Source: Compostibacillus humi
GTDB lineage: Bacteria > Bacillota > Bacilli > Bacillales > Amphibacillaceae
Direction: 5' to 3'
DNA length: 64,000 bases
NCBI RefSeq assembly: GCF_014637175.1
Contig: NZ_BMEV01000005.1
Coordinates: 17,620 to 81,619 of the forward strand
In this document: positions 44,008-53,461 of the stretch, one piece after another
How positions within the stretch are numbered: position 1 is the first letter of the stretch
Layout of the letters: every line of letters begins with the position of its first letter
The notes under the pieces: generated by a model
What the model saw: the letters and a program-made list of their open reading frames with translations, nothing else
Told to the model about the DNA's origin: nothing
Database searches by the model: none
Program-made: the position numbers and the translations under genes

Positions 44008-44038
44008 AGAGTCTCACCGAATGGTGGGGCTCTTTTGT
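44008..44038 (+). terminator. Terminator of hydroxybutyrate operon
   Basis: AGAGTCTCACC/GGTGGGGCTCT stem (two G-T pairs) with a GAAT loop and a T-rich tail. Confidence 0.75.
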
Positions 44039-44301
44039 TTTGGGACAAAAGCGGTGAAGATTTAGACTCCTTACAAAAATCGACAAATATTTCCCGGGGA
44101 ATGATTTTCCTTGACACTGAGCACCACATTCAACAAAATTCGGGAATCTCCCTGCCCCTAACGCACTTTCGACAAATAATGACACGATTCAGCCTTGAAC
44201 CCGTTTCGACAACCGGCCGACCGCGGGAGGCACTTTGATGGTATTTTGTTTTCCGTACTTGCATAGGATGTATAAACCGCTTCATAGATGGAGGGAGACA
44301 G
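44039..44301. other. prkA leader region
   Basis: No gene. GTATTTT (44241-44247) and CATAGGAT (44262-44269) with a 14-base gap loosely resemble a sigma-E promoter, which would fit prkA, but each box has mismatches. Confidence 0.35.
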
Positions 44302-46197
44302 ATGGATATACTAGATAAGGTGAAGCGTTATCGTGAAGAAGAAGAGCGATTAAGATGGGAAGGTACTTTTGCGGAATATTTGGAACTGTTAAAAGAGAAA
44401 CCGCACATCGCCCAGTCCGCCCATTCCCGTGTATATAATATGATAAAAGATGCCGGTATAGAAGTAACCGATGGCAGGAAAAAATATAAGTTTTTTGAAA
44501 AAGAAATATTTGGCTTAGAAGATGCATTGGAAAAATTGGTCGAAGAATATTTTCACCCGGCTGCGAAACGGCTTGACGTGCGCAAGCGGATTTTGCTGCT
44601 CATGGGTCCGGTCAGCGGGGGAAAATCAACGATCGTCAGCATGTTAAAACGGGGACTGGAGGAATATTCCCGCACCGATGCGGGGGCGGTGTATGCGATT
44701 AAAGGCTGCCCGATGCACGAAGACCCGCTCCATTTAATTCCGCACCATTTGCGGGAAGACTTTTACAAGGAATACGGCATACGCATTGAAGGAAGCTTGT
44801 CGCCGCTAAACACGATGCGGCTGGAACAGGAATATGGCGGCCGGATTGAAGATGTCTTGGTCGAACGGATTTTCTTTTCCGAGGACAAACGGGTGGGCAT
44901 CGGCACCTTTAGTCCGTCAGATCCGAAATCCCAGGACATTGCCGACTTAACGGGAAGCATCGACTTTTCCACCATTGCTGAATACGGTTCGGAATCGGAC
45001 CCGCGGGCATACCGGTTTGACGGGGAGTTAAACAAGGCGAACCGCGGCATGATGGAGTTCCAGGAAATTTTAAAATCCGACGAAAAATTCCTCTGGCATT
45101 TACTCTCCCTCACCCAGGAAGGGAATTTTAAAGCCGGAAGATTCGCCCTCATTTCTGCGGATGAACTGATTGTGGCGCACACAAACGAGGCGGAATACCG
45201 CTCCTTTATCGCCAATAAGAAAAATGAAGCACTGCATTCCCGGATTATCGTCATGCCGATACCGTATAATTTGCGGGTCAGTGAAGAGGAACGGATTTAT
45301 GAAAAAATGATTAAGTCCAGCGATATGGCCCATGTTCATATTGCCCCCCACGCCTTAAAAGTAGCAGCCATTTTCTCCGTATTAACCCGGCTGAAAGAGT
45401 CGAAAAAACAGGGCGTCGACCTTTTGAAAAAACTGCGTCTGTACAATGACGAAAGTGTCGAAGGGTTTAACGATGTCGACGTGGAAGAGCTGAAAAAGGA
45501 ATTCCCGGATGAAGGAATGACAGGTATTGACCCCCGCTACGTCATCAACCGGATTTCCTCTGCCATTATCCGGAAAGAAGTGCCGGCAATCAACGCGCTG
45601 GATGTGCTCCGGTCGCTGAAAGACGGGCTGGATCAGCATCCGTCCATTACAAAGGAAGATAAGGAGAAATATTTAAACTATATTTCGATCGCGCGGAAAG
45701 AATATGATGAAATTGCGAAAAAGGAAGTACAGAAAGCGTTCGTTTATTCTTATGAAGAATCGGCAAAAACACTGCTGGACAATTACTTAGATAATGTGGA
45801 GGCATATTGCAACCGGAATAAAATCCGGGATCCGCTCACGGGAGAAGAAATGAACCCGGACGAAAAGTTAATGCGCTCCATTGAGGAACAGATTGGCATC
45901 TCAGAAAATGCGAAAAAAGCGTTTCGCGAAGAAATTTTAATTCGCATTTCCGCCTTTGCCCGCAAAGGCAAACGGTTTGATTATAATTCCCACGAAAGAC
46001 TGCGAGAGGCAATTCAAAAGAAACTGTTTGCCGACTTAAAAGACGTGGTGAAAATTACGACTTCATCGAAAACACCAGACGAATCCCAGCTGAAGAAAAT
46101 TAACCAAGTCATCGCCCGGCTCATCGACGAATATGGATACAACTCCGTTTCTGCCAATGAATTGCTCCGCTATGTCGGAAGTCTATTAAACAGATAA
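44302..46197 (+). CDS. prkA: PrkA, serine protein kinase / AAA+ protein
   Basis: 631 residues, the normal length. The N-terminal AAA-type domain contains Walker A GPVSGGKSTIVSM (about residue 99), and the C-terminal PrkA domain carries the kinase-like region. In Bacillus it is produced in the mother cell during sporulation and is reported as a kinase or AAA+ protease influencing sporulation. ATG 44302 follows GGAGGGAGAC. It is followed by yhbH; the third member of this conserved functional group, spoVR, is at 61540. Confidence 0.96.
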   Translation: MDILDKVKRYREEEERLRWEGTFAEYLELLKEKPHIAQSAHSRVYNMIKDAGIEVTDGRKKYKFFEKEIFGLEDALEKLVEEYFHPAAKRLDVRKRILLLMGPVSGGKSTIVSMLKRGLEEYSRTDAGAVYAIKGCPMHEDPLHLIPHHLREDFYKEYGIRIEGSLSPLNTMRLEQEYGGRIEDVLVERIFFSEDKRVGIGTFSPSDPKSQDIADLTGSIDFSTIAEYGSESDPRAYRFDGELNKANRGMMEFQEILKSDEKFLWHLLSLTQEGNFKAGRFALISADELIVAHTNEAEYRSFIANKKNEALHSRIIVMPIPYNLRVSEEERIYEKMIKSSDMAHVHIAPHALKVAAIFSVLTRLKESKKQGVDLLKKLRLYNDESVEGFNDVDVEELKKEFPDEGMTGIDPRYVINRISSAIIRKEVPAINALDVLRSLKDGLDQHPSITKEDKEKYLNYISIARKEYDEIAKKEVQKAFVYSYEESAKTLLDNYLDNVEAYCNRNKIRDPLTGEEMNPDEKLMRSIEEQIGISENAKKAFREEILIRISAFARKGKRFDYNSHERLREAIQKKLFADLKDVVKITTSSKTPDESQLKKINQVIARLIDEYGYNSVSANELLRYVGSLLNR

Positions 46198-46205
46198 AAA
46201 ACTGA

Positions 46206-46240
46206 AAACAAGGCTAGCGTTCTCTGGCCTTGTTTTTTAT
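46206..46240 (+). terminator. Terminator after prkA
   Basis: AACAAGGC pairs with GCCTTGTT across a 13-base loop, followed by TTTTTT; the next gene therefore has its own promoter. Confidence 0.8.
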
Positions 46241-46419
46241 TTTTATGCCGCCGAAAACGCCAGTGCAATCCCCTGCAGCACGGAAGCTTGACTATTTTTG
46301 ATAAATTTTGCAAAGTATGCAATTACTTGACAGAGAGTGCATAAAATAGATAAAAGAATTTCAGTCGGAATAGATTTAAACAAATAAGACTGAAAATTCT
46401 AACGAAAGGAGAGGGAAGA

Positions 46420-47577
46420 ATGTCAGATCAACACAATTTTGTTGTCTCCAAAGAAGACTGGTCTCTCCATCGTAAAGGTTACCAAGATCAAATGCGTCAT
46501 ATGGAAAAAGTAAAAGAAGCGATTAAAAATAATCTGCCTGATTTAATTACGGAAGAAAGTATCATTATGTCGGACGGACGGGACGTCGTGAAAATCCCGA
46601 TTCGTTCCCTTGATGAATACAAAATCCGCTACAATTACAACAAAAACAAACATGTCGGCCAAGGCGATGGAGATAGCCAGGTGGGCGATGTCGTTGCCAG
46701 GGAACCCGCATCCGGAAGAGGGCAGGGGCAAGGCCAAGGTAAGCAGGCAGGCGATCAGCCGGGAATTGACTATTACGAAGCAGAAATCTCCATCGAAGAA
46801 ATCGAAGAATCCCTGTTTGAAGACTTGGAGCTGCCGAATTTGCAGGAAAAGGAACAGGATCAGATTATTACCGAGAAATACGAATTTAACGATGTCCGCA
46901 AAAAAGGGCTGATGGGCAATATCGATAAGAAACGAACGATTCTATCCGCCCTGAAACGGAATGCGGCGAAAGGAAAACCGTCCATCACCCCGATTTACAA
47001 CGAAGATTTGCGGTTTAAAACGTGGAATGAAGTCGTGAAACCTGAATCGAAAGCGGTCGTACTGGCGATGATGGACACGAGTGCATCGATGGGAACGTTT
47101 GAAAAGTATATGGCAAGAAGCTTCTTCTTTTGGATGACCCGGTTTTTGCGGACGAAATACGAAACCGTCGATATTGAATTTATCGCCCACCATACGGAGG
47201 CAAAAGTCGTATCGGAGGATGAATTTTTCAACCGGGGAGAAAGCGGCGGAACGATCTGCTCATCTGCTTATTTAAAAGCATTGGAACTCATTGAAGATAA
47301 ATATAATCCTCATCGTTTCAACATTTATCCGTTCCACTTTTCCGACGGGGAAAACATTACTTCCGACAACAGCAAATGCATCCAGCTGGTCAATGAAATT
47401 ATGGACGTTTCCGCCATGTTTGGCTATGGCGAAGTGAACGGCTATAACCGATACTCTACGTTAATGAATGCATACCGGCATATCGACAACCCGAAATTCA
47501 GGTACTACGTGCTGAAAGAAAAACGGGACGTCTACAACGCGATGAAAACCTTTTTCTATAAAGAAGAAGCCAGTTAA
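46420..47577 (+). CDS. yhbH: YhbH family sporulation protein (DUF444)
   Basis: 385 residues, matching YhbH/YeaH. A disordered, Gly/Gln-rich segment (about residues 85-110, [14 protein letters not shown]) precedes a von Willebrand A-like domain with the metal-site motif [13 protein letters not shown] and an [14 protein letters not shown] segment. ATG 46420 follows AAAGGAGAGG. In Bacillus it is a sporulation gene of unknown biochemical role, and it co-occurs with PrkA and SpoVR across bacteria, so the three probably act in one process. Confidence 0.95.
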   Translation: MSDQHNFVVSKEDWSLHRKGYQDQMRHMEKVKEAIKNNLPDLITEESIIMSDGRDVVKIPIRSLDEYKIRYNYNKNKHVGQGDGDSQVGDVVAREPASGRGQGQGQGKQAGDQPGIDYYEAEISIEEIEESLFEDLELPNLQEKEQDQIITEKYEFNDVRKKGLMGNIDKKRTILSALKRNAAKGKPSITPIYNEDLRFKTWNEVVKPESKAVVLAMMDTSASMGTFEKYMARSFFFWMTRFLRTKYETVDIEFIAHHTEAKVVSEDEFFNRGESGGTICSSAYLKALELIEDKYNPHRFNIYPFHFSDGENITSDNSKCIQLVNEIMDVSAMFGYGEVNGYNRYSTLMNAYRHIDNPKFRYYVLKEKRDVYNAMKTFFYKEEAS

Positions 47578-47585
47578 AGAAAAGG

Positions 47586-47610
47586 CGGTGCCAGTCGAGC
47601 ACCGTTTTTT
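47586..47610 (+). terminator. Terminator after yhbH
   Basis: CGGTGC/GCACCG stem, 7-base loop, TTTTTT. Confidence 0.85.
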
Positions 47611-47690
47611 ATTTGTCTTTTTCAAGGAGCAAATTTTTTTAACTATGATACACTGAAACTGGAAAAATTTAAGAGAGGAACAGAAAGAAA

Positions 47691-48146
47691 ATGACCCAAT
47701 ATGTTTATCTCGCTTCGCCAGTAAAATTGCCCGTTGGAAGCTTCGGCTTAAATCCTGTGTCTCCCGACCGGCCCAACGTTTTTCAAACCGAATTGGATTT
47801 CGTTCACTTATATTTTGAGAACAACTATGACAGCAATCTGAAACGGAGATTTTCTTACAGCTCCCATTTTTCATACAAACATCAGGCAGCCGTATCTTCC
47901 AATTATCTTCCATTAAGCAATCAGATTCGCGGAACGGCGGAAGAAGAGAAATGTTTGCGCTTGCTTTATGCTTATATGGAAAATGCCATCCAAGCGAGCG
48001 GCGTACTTGAATATTTTACATCGTGGAACGGAGAAGAGGACATGCCCATTGCGAAAAAAAGGACAATATATTGGTCAGACGTGAAAACTCCTTATGACTT
48101 AGTCCTGGACGACCGGGAATTTTTGGAGATTTTCCTCTGGGAATAA
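47691..48146 (+). CDS. Hypothetical protein
   Basis: 151 residues, soluble-looking, no signal peptide or membrane helix. I see no known motif. The protein is rich in aromatic residues (FSYSSHFSYKHQ, FTSWNGEED) and ends LEIFLWE. ATG 47691 follows AAGAGAGGAACAG. It sits alone between the yhbH terminator and an acetyltransferase gene. Confidence 0.75.
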   Translation: MTQYVYLASPVKLPVGSFGLNPVSPDRPNVFQTELDFVHLYFENNYDSNLKRRFSYSSHFSYKHQAAVSSNYLPLSNQIRGTAEEEKCLRLLYAYMENAIQASGVLEYFTSWNGEEDMPIAKKRTIYWSDVKTPYDLVLDDREFLEIFLWE

Positions 48147-48254
48147 AACGAGCGGAAACGTTTGTTAAATTCTGACTGAAAAAACATGAAACTTTAACAA
48201 GTCAAAAAATTGTTGTATGATGAAGAAAATCTGGCAAACGTGGAGGTATGGCCG

Positions 48255-48737
48255 ATGTATGTCATTCGGGAAATCGAAGAAAAAGATAATGCGAGAATCG
48301 AACAAATTATAAAACAGTCTTTGGAGGATGTCGGATTAAACATACCGGGGACGTCTTATGTGGACCCGCAGCTCGGAAATTTAACCCAATATTACGCTGA
48401 GCTGCCAAATGCCAAATATTGGGTGGCGGAAAATGAGGAAGGGGAAGTCGTCGGCGGTGTCGGAATCGCTCCATTGGCCAAACAGGAAGGGGTTTGCGAA
48501 CTGCAAAAGCTGTACATCACACCGGAAACCCGGGGGAACGGCCTGTCCCATCAGCTTATGGAAGCGGCATTGGCGTTTGCCAAAAAGCATTATGCCTATT
48601 GTTATTTAGATACGTTCGAGAAACTGTATGTCGCCAACTTGTTATATGAAAAATACGGTTTTGAAGAGCTGGAACAGCCGCTGGAAGGGACAGAGCATAA
48701 CGCCTGCGACAAATGGTTTATGAAAAAATTATCGTAA
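48255..48737 (+). CDS. GNAT family N-acetyltransferase
   Basis: 160 residues with the GNAT core: substrate strand EEGEVVGGVGIAPL, the acetyl-CoA loop LYITPETRGNGLSHQLMEAAL (motif A, R-x-x-G-x-G/S) and the C-terminal YEKYGFEEL. ATG 48255 follows GTGGAGG. Substrate unknown. Confidence 0.92.
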   Translation: MYVIREIEEKDNARIEQIIKQSLEDVGLNIPGTSYVDPQLGNLTQYYAELPNAKYWVAENEEGEVVGGVGIAPLAKQEGVCELQKLYITPETRGNGLSHQLMEAALAFAKKHYAYCYLDTFEKLYVANLLYEKYGFEELEQPLEGTEHNACDKWFMKKLS

Positions 48738-48739
48738 AG

Positions 48740-48803
48740 AAAAAGGGATGGGGAAGTACGTTTTATAGCCATGCAAAACGGACCGAACCGTCCCTTTTTT
48801 AAT
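48740..48803 (+). terminator. Terminator after acetyltransferase
   Basis: AAAAAGGGA and TCCCTTTTT flank an interior region (48750-48790); ends in a T run. Confidence 0.6.
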
Positions 48804-48827
48804 TCACTGCCTCCTGCCCTCGGCCGT

Positions 48828-49139
48828 TTACGATAAGAAAAAGGACTCGAGGGAAATAAAGACTCCAATTGCCATGCATAGATAGCCGCCCGGTTTTTGC
48901 CCTTTCTGCAATTCACCAATGCCGATGACAAGCAGAAGCAGTCCTAGGAAAAACAGCATCAGCGGCTGGAAGGAAAAATTTTCGGTAATGAGTCCGTAGC
49001 CAGCAAGCAGTATGACAATGACACTGATAATCGCTCTTATAATTTTCAAACCCGGATGCTGTTTATATTCCGGGTCGGAGCGGTACTTCCTGAAGGTTAG
49101 TAAAATAATGACGATGACAAATCCGATGAAGATCCACAT
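48828..49139 (-). CDS. Small membrane protein, DUF3953-like
   Basis: 103 residues with four hydrophobic segments. The segment GLKIIRAIISVIVILLAGYGLITENF and IGIGELQKGQK resemble DUF3953 proteins of Bacillus. ATG 49139 lies 6 bases after GGAGG; an in-frame ATG 49145 sits directly on the ribosome site. Function unknown. Confidence 0.78.
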   Translation of the reverse strand: MWIFIGFVIVIILLTFRKYRSDPEYKQHPGLKIIRAIISVIVILLAGYGLITENFSFQPLMLFFLGLLLLVIGIGELQKGQKPGGYLCMAIGVFISLESFFLS

Positions 49140-49171
49140 AAACATCCTCCTTATTTTTTGCCGGAAAAATT

Positions 49172-49483
49172 TTATGGCACAAGTTCGATGTTCCTTGTTA
49201 AGAGCAATATAACGACGATGGCCCAAAAGATAAAAAATGACGAGGAAAGGATGAAAGAAATCACAGGCAGGATATTTTTCTCCGTTTTCTTTATTATACC
49301 GATCAATGAAAGCACCATTCCCGTGCCAGTCAGGAAAAAGGTGATGTAATCTCCGGTCACATTTCCAATATTGGCAATCCTTGTCGGTGTTACGAACACG
49401 ATAAAGAAGCAAATGATTCCGATGGTTAATGCAACATAGCTGATCATGCCGTGTTTCTTTTGCTGTGTCACTTTTGTTTTCAT
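49172..49483 (-). CDS. Small membrane protein, unknown
   Basis: 103 residues with three hydrophobic helices (MISYVALTIGIICFFIVFV, ITFFLTGTGMVLSLIGII, VISFILSSSFFIFWAIVVILL) and a basic N-terminus. ATG 49483 follows AAAGGGGG. Next to the DUF3953-like gene on the same strand. No family recognised. Confidence 0.7.
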   Translation of the reverse strand: MKTKVTQQKKHGMISYVALTIGIICFFIVFVTPTRIANIGNVTGDYITFFLTGTGMVLSLIGIIKKTEKNILPVISFILSSSFFIFWAIVVILLLTRNIELVP

Positions 49484-49581
49484 GGAACGCCCCCTTTTAT
49501 TTAATGATAGCATGGACGTGAAAGAATGCAAAACACACGTCTTCGGGAGAGAACGAAAATGGTTGTATCACCAAAAAAGTT

Positions 49582-49732
49582 TCAGCTCATGATAACCGCA
49601 TTAATAAGGCCTGCGAAAATTCTCCTATCTTCGCGTTTTATCCGCTGTACTTCCTTCTCCAATTCATCCAGCCGTTTATGGATCCGATAAAACATCGGCA
49701 GGTAGCGAATCTAATAATGAAATCCAGCCCAT
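49582..49732 (-). pseudogene. Short membrane/coiled-coil gene broken by a frameshift
   Basis: On the minus strand a good ribosome site (AGGAGCGG) precedes ATG 49732, reading MGWISLL, but the continuing protein-like frame is offset by one base: IRYLPMFYRIHKRLDELEKE and on through a charged coil (VQRIKREDRR) to INAVIMS and TGA ending at 49582. The total of 151 bases is one more than a multiple of three. A single-base insertion in a roughly 49-residue gene explains this best. Confidence 0.5.
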
Positions 49733-49775
49733 CAGAATTCCGCTCCTAATAGATTACTATTTTTTAGTAAAAGAG

Positions 49776-49985
49776 TTATGCTTCCCCGTTCATCCTGCAA
49801 AAAAAAAGCAAAAGACTTACGGCAAACAGAAGTAAGGCCGTTTGTATCAGGACGTATATCGCATTTTCAAAGGCTGCAAGTTTCCGTTGTTTCTTCGTTT
49901 TGTCCAAATGCCGGAAGTAAAAGGCCGAACTGATGATGAATATTGAGACAGATATTGCCCGCAAAATATCGGCAATTGCTTCCAA
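49776..49985 (-). CDS. Small membrane protein, unknown
   Basis: 69 residues with two hydrophobic helices (ISVSIFIISSAFYF and YVLIQTALLLFAVSLLLFF) joined by a basic loop (RHLDKTKKQRKL). TTG 49985 with AGAGGAAC at good distance. No family recognised. Confidence 0.6.
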   Translation of the reverse strand: MEAIADILRAISVSIFIISSAFYFRHLDKTKKQRKLAAFENAIYVLIQTALLLFAVSLLLFFCRMNGEA

Positions 49986-50017
49986 ATCTATTGTTCCTCT
50001 TTCTATTAACTAGATTT

Positions 50018-50368
50018 CTATTCCCAATAACAGATTTGCAGTTTATTCCCGTCCAAATCGTATACGTCAAAAAACGCATTATCCCCATCATGCTGCAGCT
50101 GGCTCAATTTTACATCTTTATTTTTTAACGTGTCAAAAACTTGTTCAATATCTTTTGCATAAAAAATCGGGTAAACCGAGAAAGCGGATGAATTTCTATA
50201 GCCTTCTTCAATCGTTAAAGGCACGGTGCTCTTTCCAATCGTTAAAATCCGATAATTTTCGCCTCGGAAAAACTCTTGAAATCCGAGGACTTCCTGATAC
50301 CAGCGGCTTGCTTCTTCCACATTGCGGACGGTTAAGCAAATCGTATCGATTCTTTCTACTAAACTCAT
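50018..50368 (-). CDS. VOC family (glyoxalase-like) protein
   Basis: 116-residue vicinal-oxygen-chelate protein: RIDTICLTVRNVEEASRWYQEVLGF in the first beta-alpha-beta module and FFDVYDLDGNKLQICYWE at the end. Metal-binding residues are only partly conserved. Its start overlaps the methyltransferase stop (ATGA at 50365-50368), so the two are cotranslated. Confidence 0.88.
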   Translation of the reverse strand: MSLVERIDTICLTVRNVEEASRWYQEVLGFQEFFRGENYRILTIGKSTVPLTIEEGYRNSSAFSVYPIFYAKDIEQVFDTLKNKDVKLSQLQHDGDNAFFDVYDLDGNKLQICYWE

Positions 50369-51138
50369 TCCGAAACACTCCTTTGTTGCTTTTTCGCTTC
50401 AAAGGTGATCGTTTGGTCTGCCAATGTCGGATACTCGCCGTATCGATAATCCGCTGAAATGACAATATGTTGAAACCCAACCTTTTCCAAAAGCATGCGA
50501 AATTCTTCCACCCCATACCAGCGGAGGGGGAATCGTTCCAGTTCCGTCTGAATCAGGGAGCCGTTCCGCCATTTTTCATAACGGTGGTGGGAGACGGTGT
50601 ACTGTTGAATATAATCCACTTCCGCGATGGTTGTTTCCAATGTAATCAAGTCGCCGTTCTTCGTTTCCCACGAACGGGCAGAACGGTTGCCGACAGCCAC
50701 ATCCGGCTGCAGGAAAATATCGATGATCAGCCTTCCGCCGTTATCGAGATGGCGATAAAAGTTTTCCAAAGCTTGAAGGGAATCTTCCCGCTGGTGCAGC
50801 AACAGGAAGGTCCCCGTAGGCACGATAATCGCTTCGTATTTCTTATCGATAGAAAAAGACTCCATTTTTCCGATAAATAACGTCGGGTGCAGATTCCTTT
50901 CTTCACAATTGTGCTGGCAGATAGATAGCATTTCTTCGGAGACATCGAATCCGTCCACGTTCAAGCCCTTTTCCAGCAGGGGAATGAGGATGCGGCCGGT
51001 GCCGACACCGGGCTCTAAAATATCGCCGTTGCAATCTGCGAGTCTCTCCGAATAAAATTCCACATCGCCAAATGTTGTTCCAATCGGCTTGTCCAAATCA
51101 TACACTTCCGAGGACAGTTTGCTGTAATAACTGAACAT
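50365..51138 (-). CDS. Class I SAM-dependent methyltransferase
   Basis: 257 residues. SAM motif I is DILEPGVGTGRILIPLL (about residue 40), followed by VDGFDVSEEML and an acidic loop; RLIIDIFLQ is motif IV-V. The C-terminal FPLRWYGVEEFRMLLEKVGF is common in small-molecule methyltransferases. ATG 51138 follows GGAGGGGTATTC. Translationally coupled to a VOC protein; substrate unknown. Confidence 0.9.
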   Translation of the reverse strand: MFSYYSKLSSEVYDLDKPIGTTFGDVEFYSERLADCNGDILEPGVGTGRILIPLLEKGLNVDGFDVSEEMLSICQHNCEERNLHPTLFIGKMESFSIDKKYEAIIVPTGTFLLLHQREDSLQALENFYRHLDNGGRLIIDIFLQPDVAVGNRSARSWETKNGDLITLETTIAEVDYIQQYTVSHHRYEKWRNGSLIQTELERFPLRWYGVEEFRMLLEKVGFQHIVISADYRYGEYPTLADQTITFEAKKQQRSVSE

Positions 51139-51171
51139 GAATACCCCTCCATCTTCAAAAAATTGACCCGT

Positions 51172-51687
51172 TTACAGCCGGGCTGCCACTTTCTCGCCGA
51201 TTTTATGGCTGAAGAGAAATAACGGGATAAAGAGAATGAGGATAACGATAGAACTGAGCAGCGTATTCACGTGCCATAACCCGGCGATTGCAGTGTAATA
51301 AAAGAACAGCACATAATAGGGAATAATGAGCAATACCGTCGTCCAAAGTCCAGGGGTATAACAGCGCAAATATAGCGCCTGCAATGGGTGGGTAAAAATG
51401 TTAACTGCAAAAATCAGGTTGATTCCTAGGAATAAGAAAAATTTTCCGTACCACATCGTCCACGCTAAGAGAACAGATACCATTGCAGAAAGGATAAATA
51501 CAACGACAGCGAACCGGGCGGCGGTCATATCCTGCATCTTGTCGATTTCCTTCTGAATTCCCGCGGGAATCCGCTTCTTCACCCGCGGATACGTTTTTTT
51601 CATCCAGCTTTCGACTGTGATAATCTCTTCCAAATTATGCAGCATAAAGATCATGAGAAACCGAATAGAAAAAAAGTACATTTCCAT
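51172..51687 (-). CDS. HXXEE domain membrane protein
   Basis: 171-residue integral membrane protein with the HNLEE motif in FMLHNLEEIITVESWM near residue 17 that defines the HXXEE family, followed by four to five helices (WTMWYGKFFLFLGINLIFA, LLIIPYYVLFFYYTAIAGL). The His/Glu residues suggest a metal site at the membrane; function is unknown. Confidence 0.85.
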   Translation of the reverse strand: MEMYFFSIRFLMIFMLHNLEEIITVESWMKKTYPRVKKRIPAGIQKEIDKMQDMTAARFAVVVFILSAMVSVLLAWTMWYGKFFLFLGINLIFAVNIFTHPLQALYLRCYTPGLWTTVLLIIPYYVLFFYYTAIAGLWHVNTLLSSIVILILFIPLFLFSHKIGEKVAARL

Positions 51688-51754
51688 CCCCTTGGTTTTA
51701 ATTGTCAGCTCTTGTCTTTAATACATCAAAACTTTTCTTGCAAATTGCGAAAAT

Positions 51755-52000
51755 TTAAGCCTTTTTTCCGAATACGGAAGAAATAACGTATGCAATGGAT
51801 GCAGCCAGGAAGGAAATCACAAAAGAAACCGCCGTTGAGGAATTGGTTTGAAGCACCGTTTCCTGGGAGAGGTCTGTGTTTGTATGCCAAAATTCCTCCG
51901 CGTTCGGAGTGTACATCCATGTCAGAATCATTCCGGTCAATACGTGAAATAACCAAAACAGCAATATAAAACTGACAGAAAAAAATATATATCTTTTCAC
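51755..52000 (-). CDS. Small membrane protein, unknown
   Basis: 81 residues, two helices (YIFFSVSFILLFWLFHVL and VSFVISFLAASIAYVISSVF) with an extracytoplasmic polar loop. GTG 52000 follows AAGGAGG. No family recognised. Confidence 0.68.
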   Translation of the reverse strand: MKRYIFFSVSFILLFWLFHVLTGMILTWMYTPNAEEFWHTNTDLSQETVLQTNSSTAVSFVISFLAASIAYVISSVFGKKA

Positions 52001-52121
52001 AAAAAAACCTCCTTATTTTTTCCTGCGAAAGCAATAGGGGAAAGATTCAAAAAAATAGTTTCATATTGAAACAAATGGAGCTAGTCTGCCGTAAGCATAT
52101 TACACAACTGGAGGTGATCCT

Positions 52122-52325
52122 ATGCCGTTATGGCTGTTGCTGCTGATTTTCTGTGGCGGATTGCTAATTTTCGGTGTCCTATTCGACTGGGCAGCGAAGA
52201 AAAAGAACATACAAACCGATTTTTCCGAAGGTGCCAAATATGCCAGCGAAGAGGAAAGGATATATATAGAAAAAGCATTGGACGATGCCAAGCAGCAAAT
52301 AAGGAACGATTATGACTGGCAGTAG
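52122..52325 (+). CDS. Small membrane-anchored protein, unknown
   Basis: 67 residues: one N-terminal helix (PLWLLLLIFCGGLLIFGVLF) and a charged cytoplasmic tail (EEERIYIEKALDDAKQQ). ATG 52122 follows TGGAGGTGATC. No family recognised; strong ribosome site supports it. Confidence 0.7.
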   Translation: MPLWLLLLIFCGGLLIFGVLFDWAAKKKNIQTDFSEGAKYASEEERIYIEKALDDAKQQIRNDYDWQ

Positions 52326-52352
52326 TTCTTACGGAAACAAGAAATGGGGATA

Positions 52353-52628
52353 TTATTCCTCCCCGTCCCTTTGATAAAATTGATAAAGCATAAACATTGC
52401 AGCGGCTAAACCGATCGCTAAGAAAATGCTTCCTGCTGCCTGGAAGTTGCGAATATAATTTTCCATTCGAAGCATGTATGTATCTGTATCCGTGAAGCCG
52501 CCCTGGCTCAAAAGCCAATTTGATGCCATGCTTTCTCCAAAACGGACACTAAAAAATAACAAGATTATACCGATAACGGCGATTACACAGCTTAAAATAA
52601 TGAAGTTTTTTAATTGCTCTTTTTTCAT
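52353..52628 (-). CDS. Small membrane protein, unknown
   Basis: 91 residues with two helices (FIILSCVIAVIGIILLFFSV and AAGSIFLAIGLAAAMFMLYQFY) around an external loop. ATG 52628 has CAGGGAATC upstream. Confidence 0.65.
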   Translation of the reverse strand: MKKEQLKNFIILSCVIAVIGIILLFFSVRFGESMASNWLLSQGGFTDTDTYMLRMENYIRNFQAAGSIFLAIGLAAAMFMLYQFYQRDGEE

Positions 52629-52740
52629 ATGATTCCCTGCTTTCCTCGCATATTGCTATATCTTATCGCTAGTTTCATAGGCCAATGCCGTCTATCCGTC
52701 CTTCCCGTCCCGTTTCCCGTGGCCTGCTTTCTAATCACCC

Positions 52741-53280
52741 CTAGTTTCCACGATGTTTTTCGAGCATTTCCTTTAAGTATTCCTCTGATTTTCCTTTAGG
52801 AATGGTCAAAGATTTCCACTCTTTTCCTTTGATTTGCTTTCCGATAAAAACAATTTGGCCGATATGATAGGCGTAATGGGCAACTTGTCTTTCAATGGCA
52901 TCGATTACCGTATGGCTTTCGCCGCGGATATAGATTTCTTTTAATAAATCTTCTTCCGTCAGCTGGCCGATTGTGTTAAAGAGGGTATTCCAGCCTTTTT
53001 CCCAGAGGGCGATCATTTCTTCTTTGGATCTAATCGTATCCACAAATTCCTCTTCCCGGTTCCGGTCCGGTTTTTCCCCGTCTGTCGTAAAAATATCTGT
53101 CCACCGGGATACCATATTGCCGCTTACATGTTTTACGATGACCGCTACGCAGTTTGTTTGGGCGTTGTATGTCCAGTGAATGTCTTCTTCTGTCAATTGC
53201 TCGAAGGTTCAGTCTCCTAAGTCTTTGATCGTTAGAAATCGTTTTTGGACTGCTCTTAGATATTCGTTGCCTACAGACAT
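52741..53280 (-). pseudogene. DinB/DUF1572 family gene with in-frame TGA
   Basis: ATG 53280 with AAGGAG upstream begins MSVGNEYLRAVQKRFLTIKD, the normal N-terminus of DUF1572 proteins. Codon 24 is TGA (53211-53209), after which the same frame continues TFEQLTEEDIHWTYNAQTN through the DinB helices and the His segment QVAHYAYHIGQIVF to the stop at 52741. A CGA (Arg) to TGA change explains it, giving GD-stop-TFEQL for GDRTFEQL. The downstream part is open for 151 codons but lacks a ribosome site. Confidence 0.88.
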
Positions 53281-53461
53281 CGTATTCTCCTTCCAATTAA
53301 GAATCGAAGCAGTTATTAATTGCCATTGTCAATTTCCTTAACAACAGTCATCAAATGCTTTTTTATTGTATTCACCCGAAAGGAAAAATAATCCTCCTTT
53401 TCCAGGAATCGTTTTTCTAAGGAATGGGGGAAAAGTGCCGCCATGGAGCCAATGCAAGTAG

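Noticed and set aside
46320..46380. Sigma-E promoter before yhbH (CATAAAAT near 46342)
   Set aside because: A -10-like element exists, but no matching -35 at the right distance.
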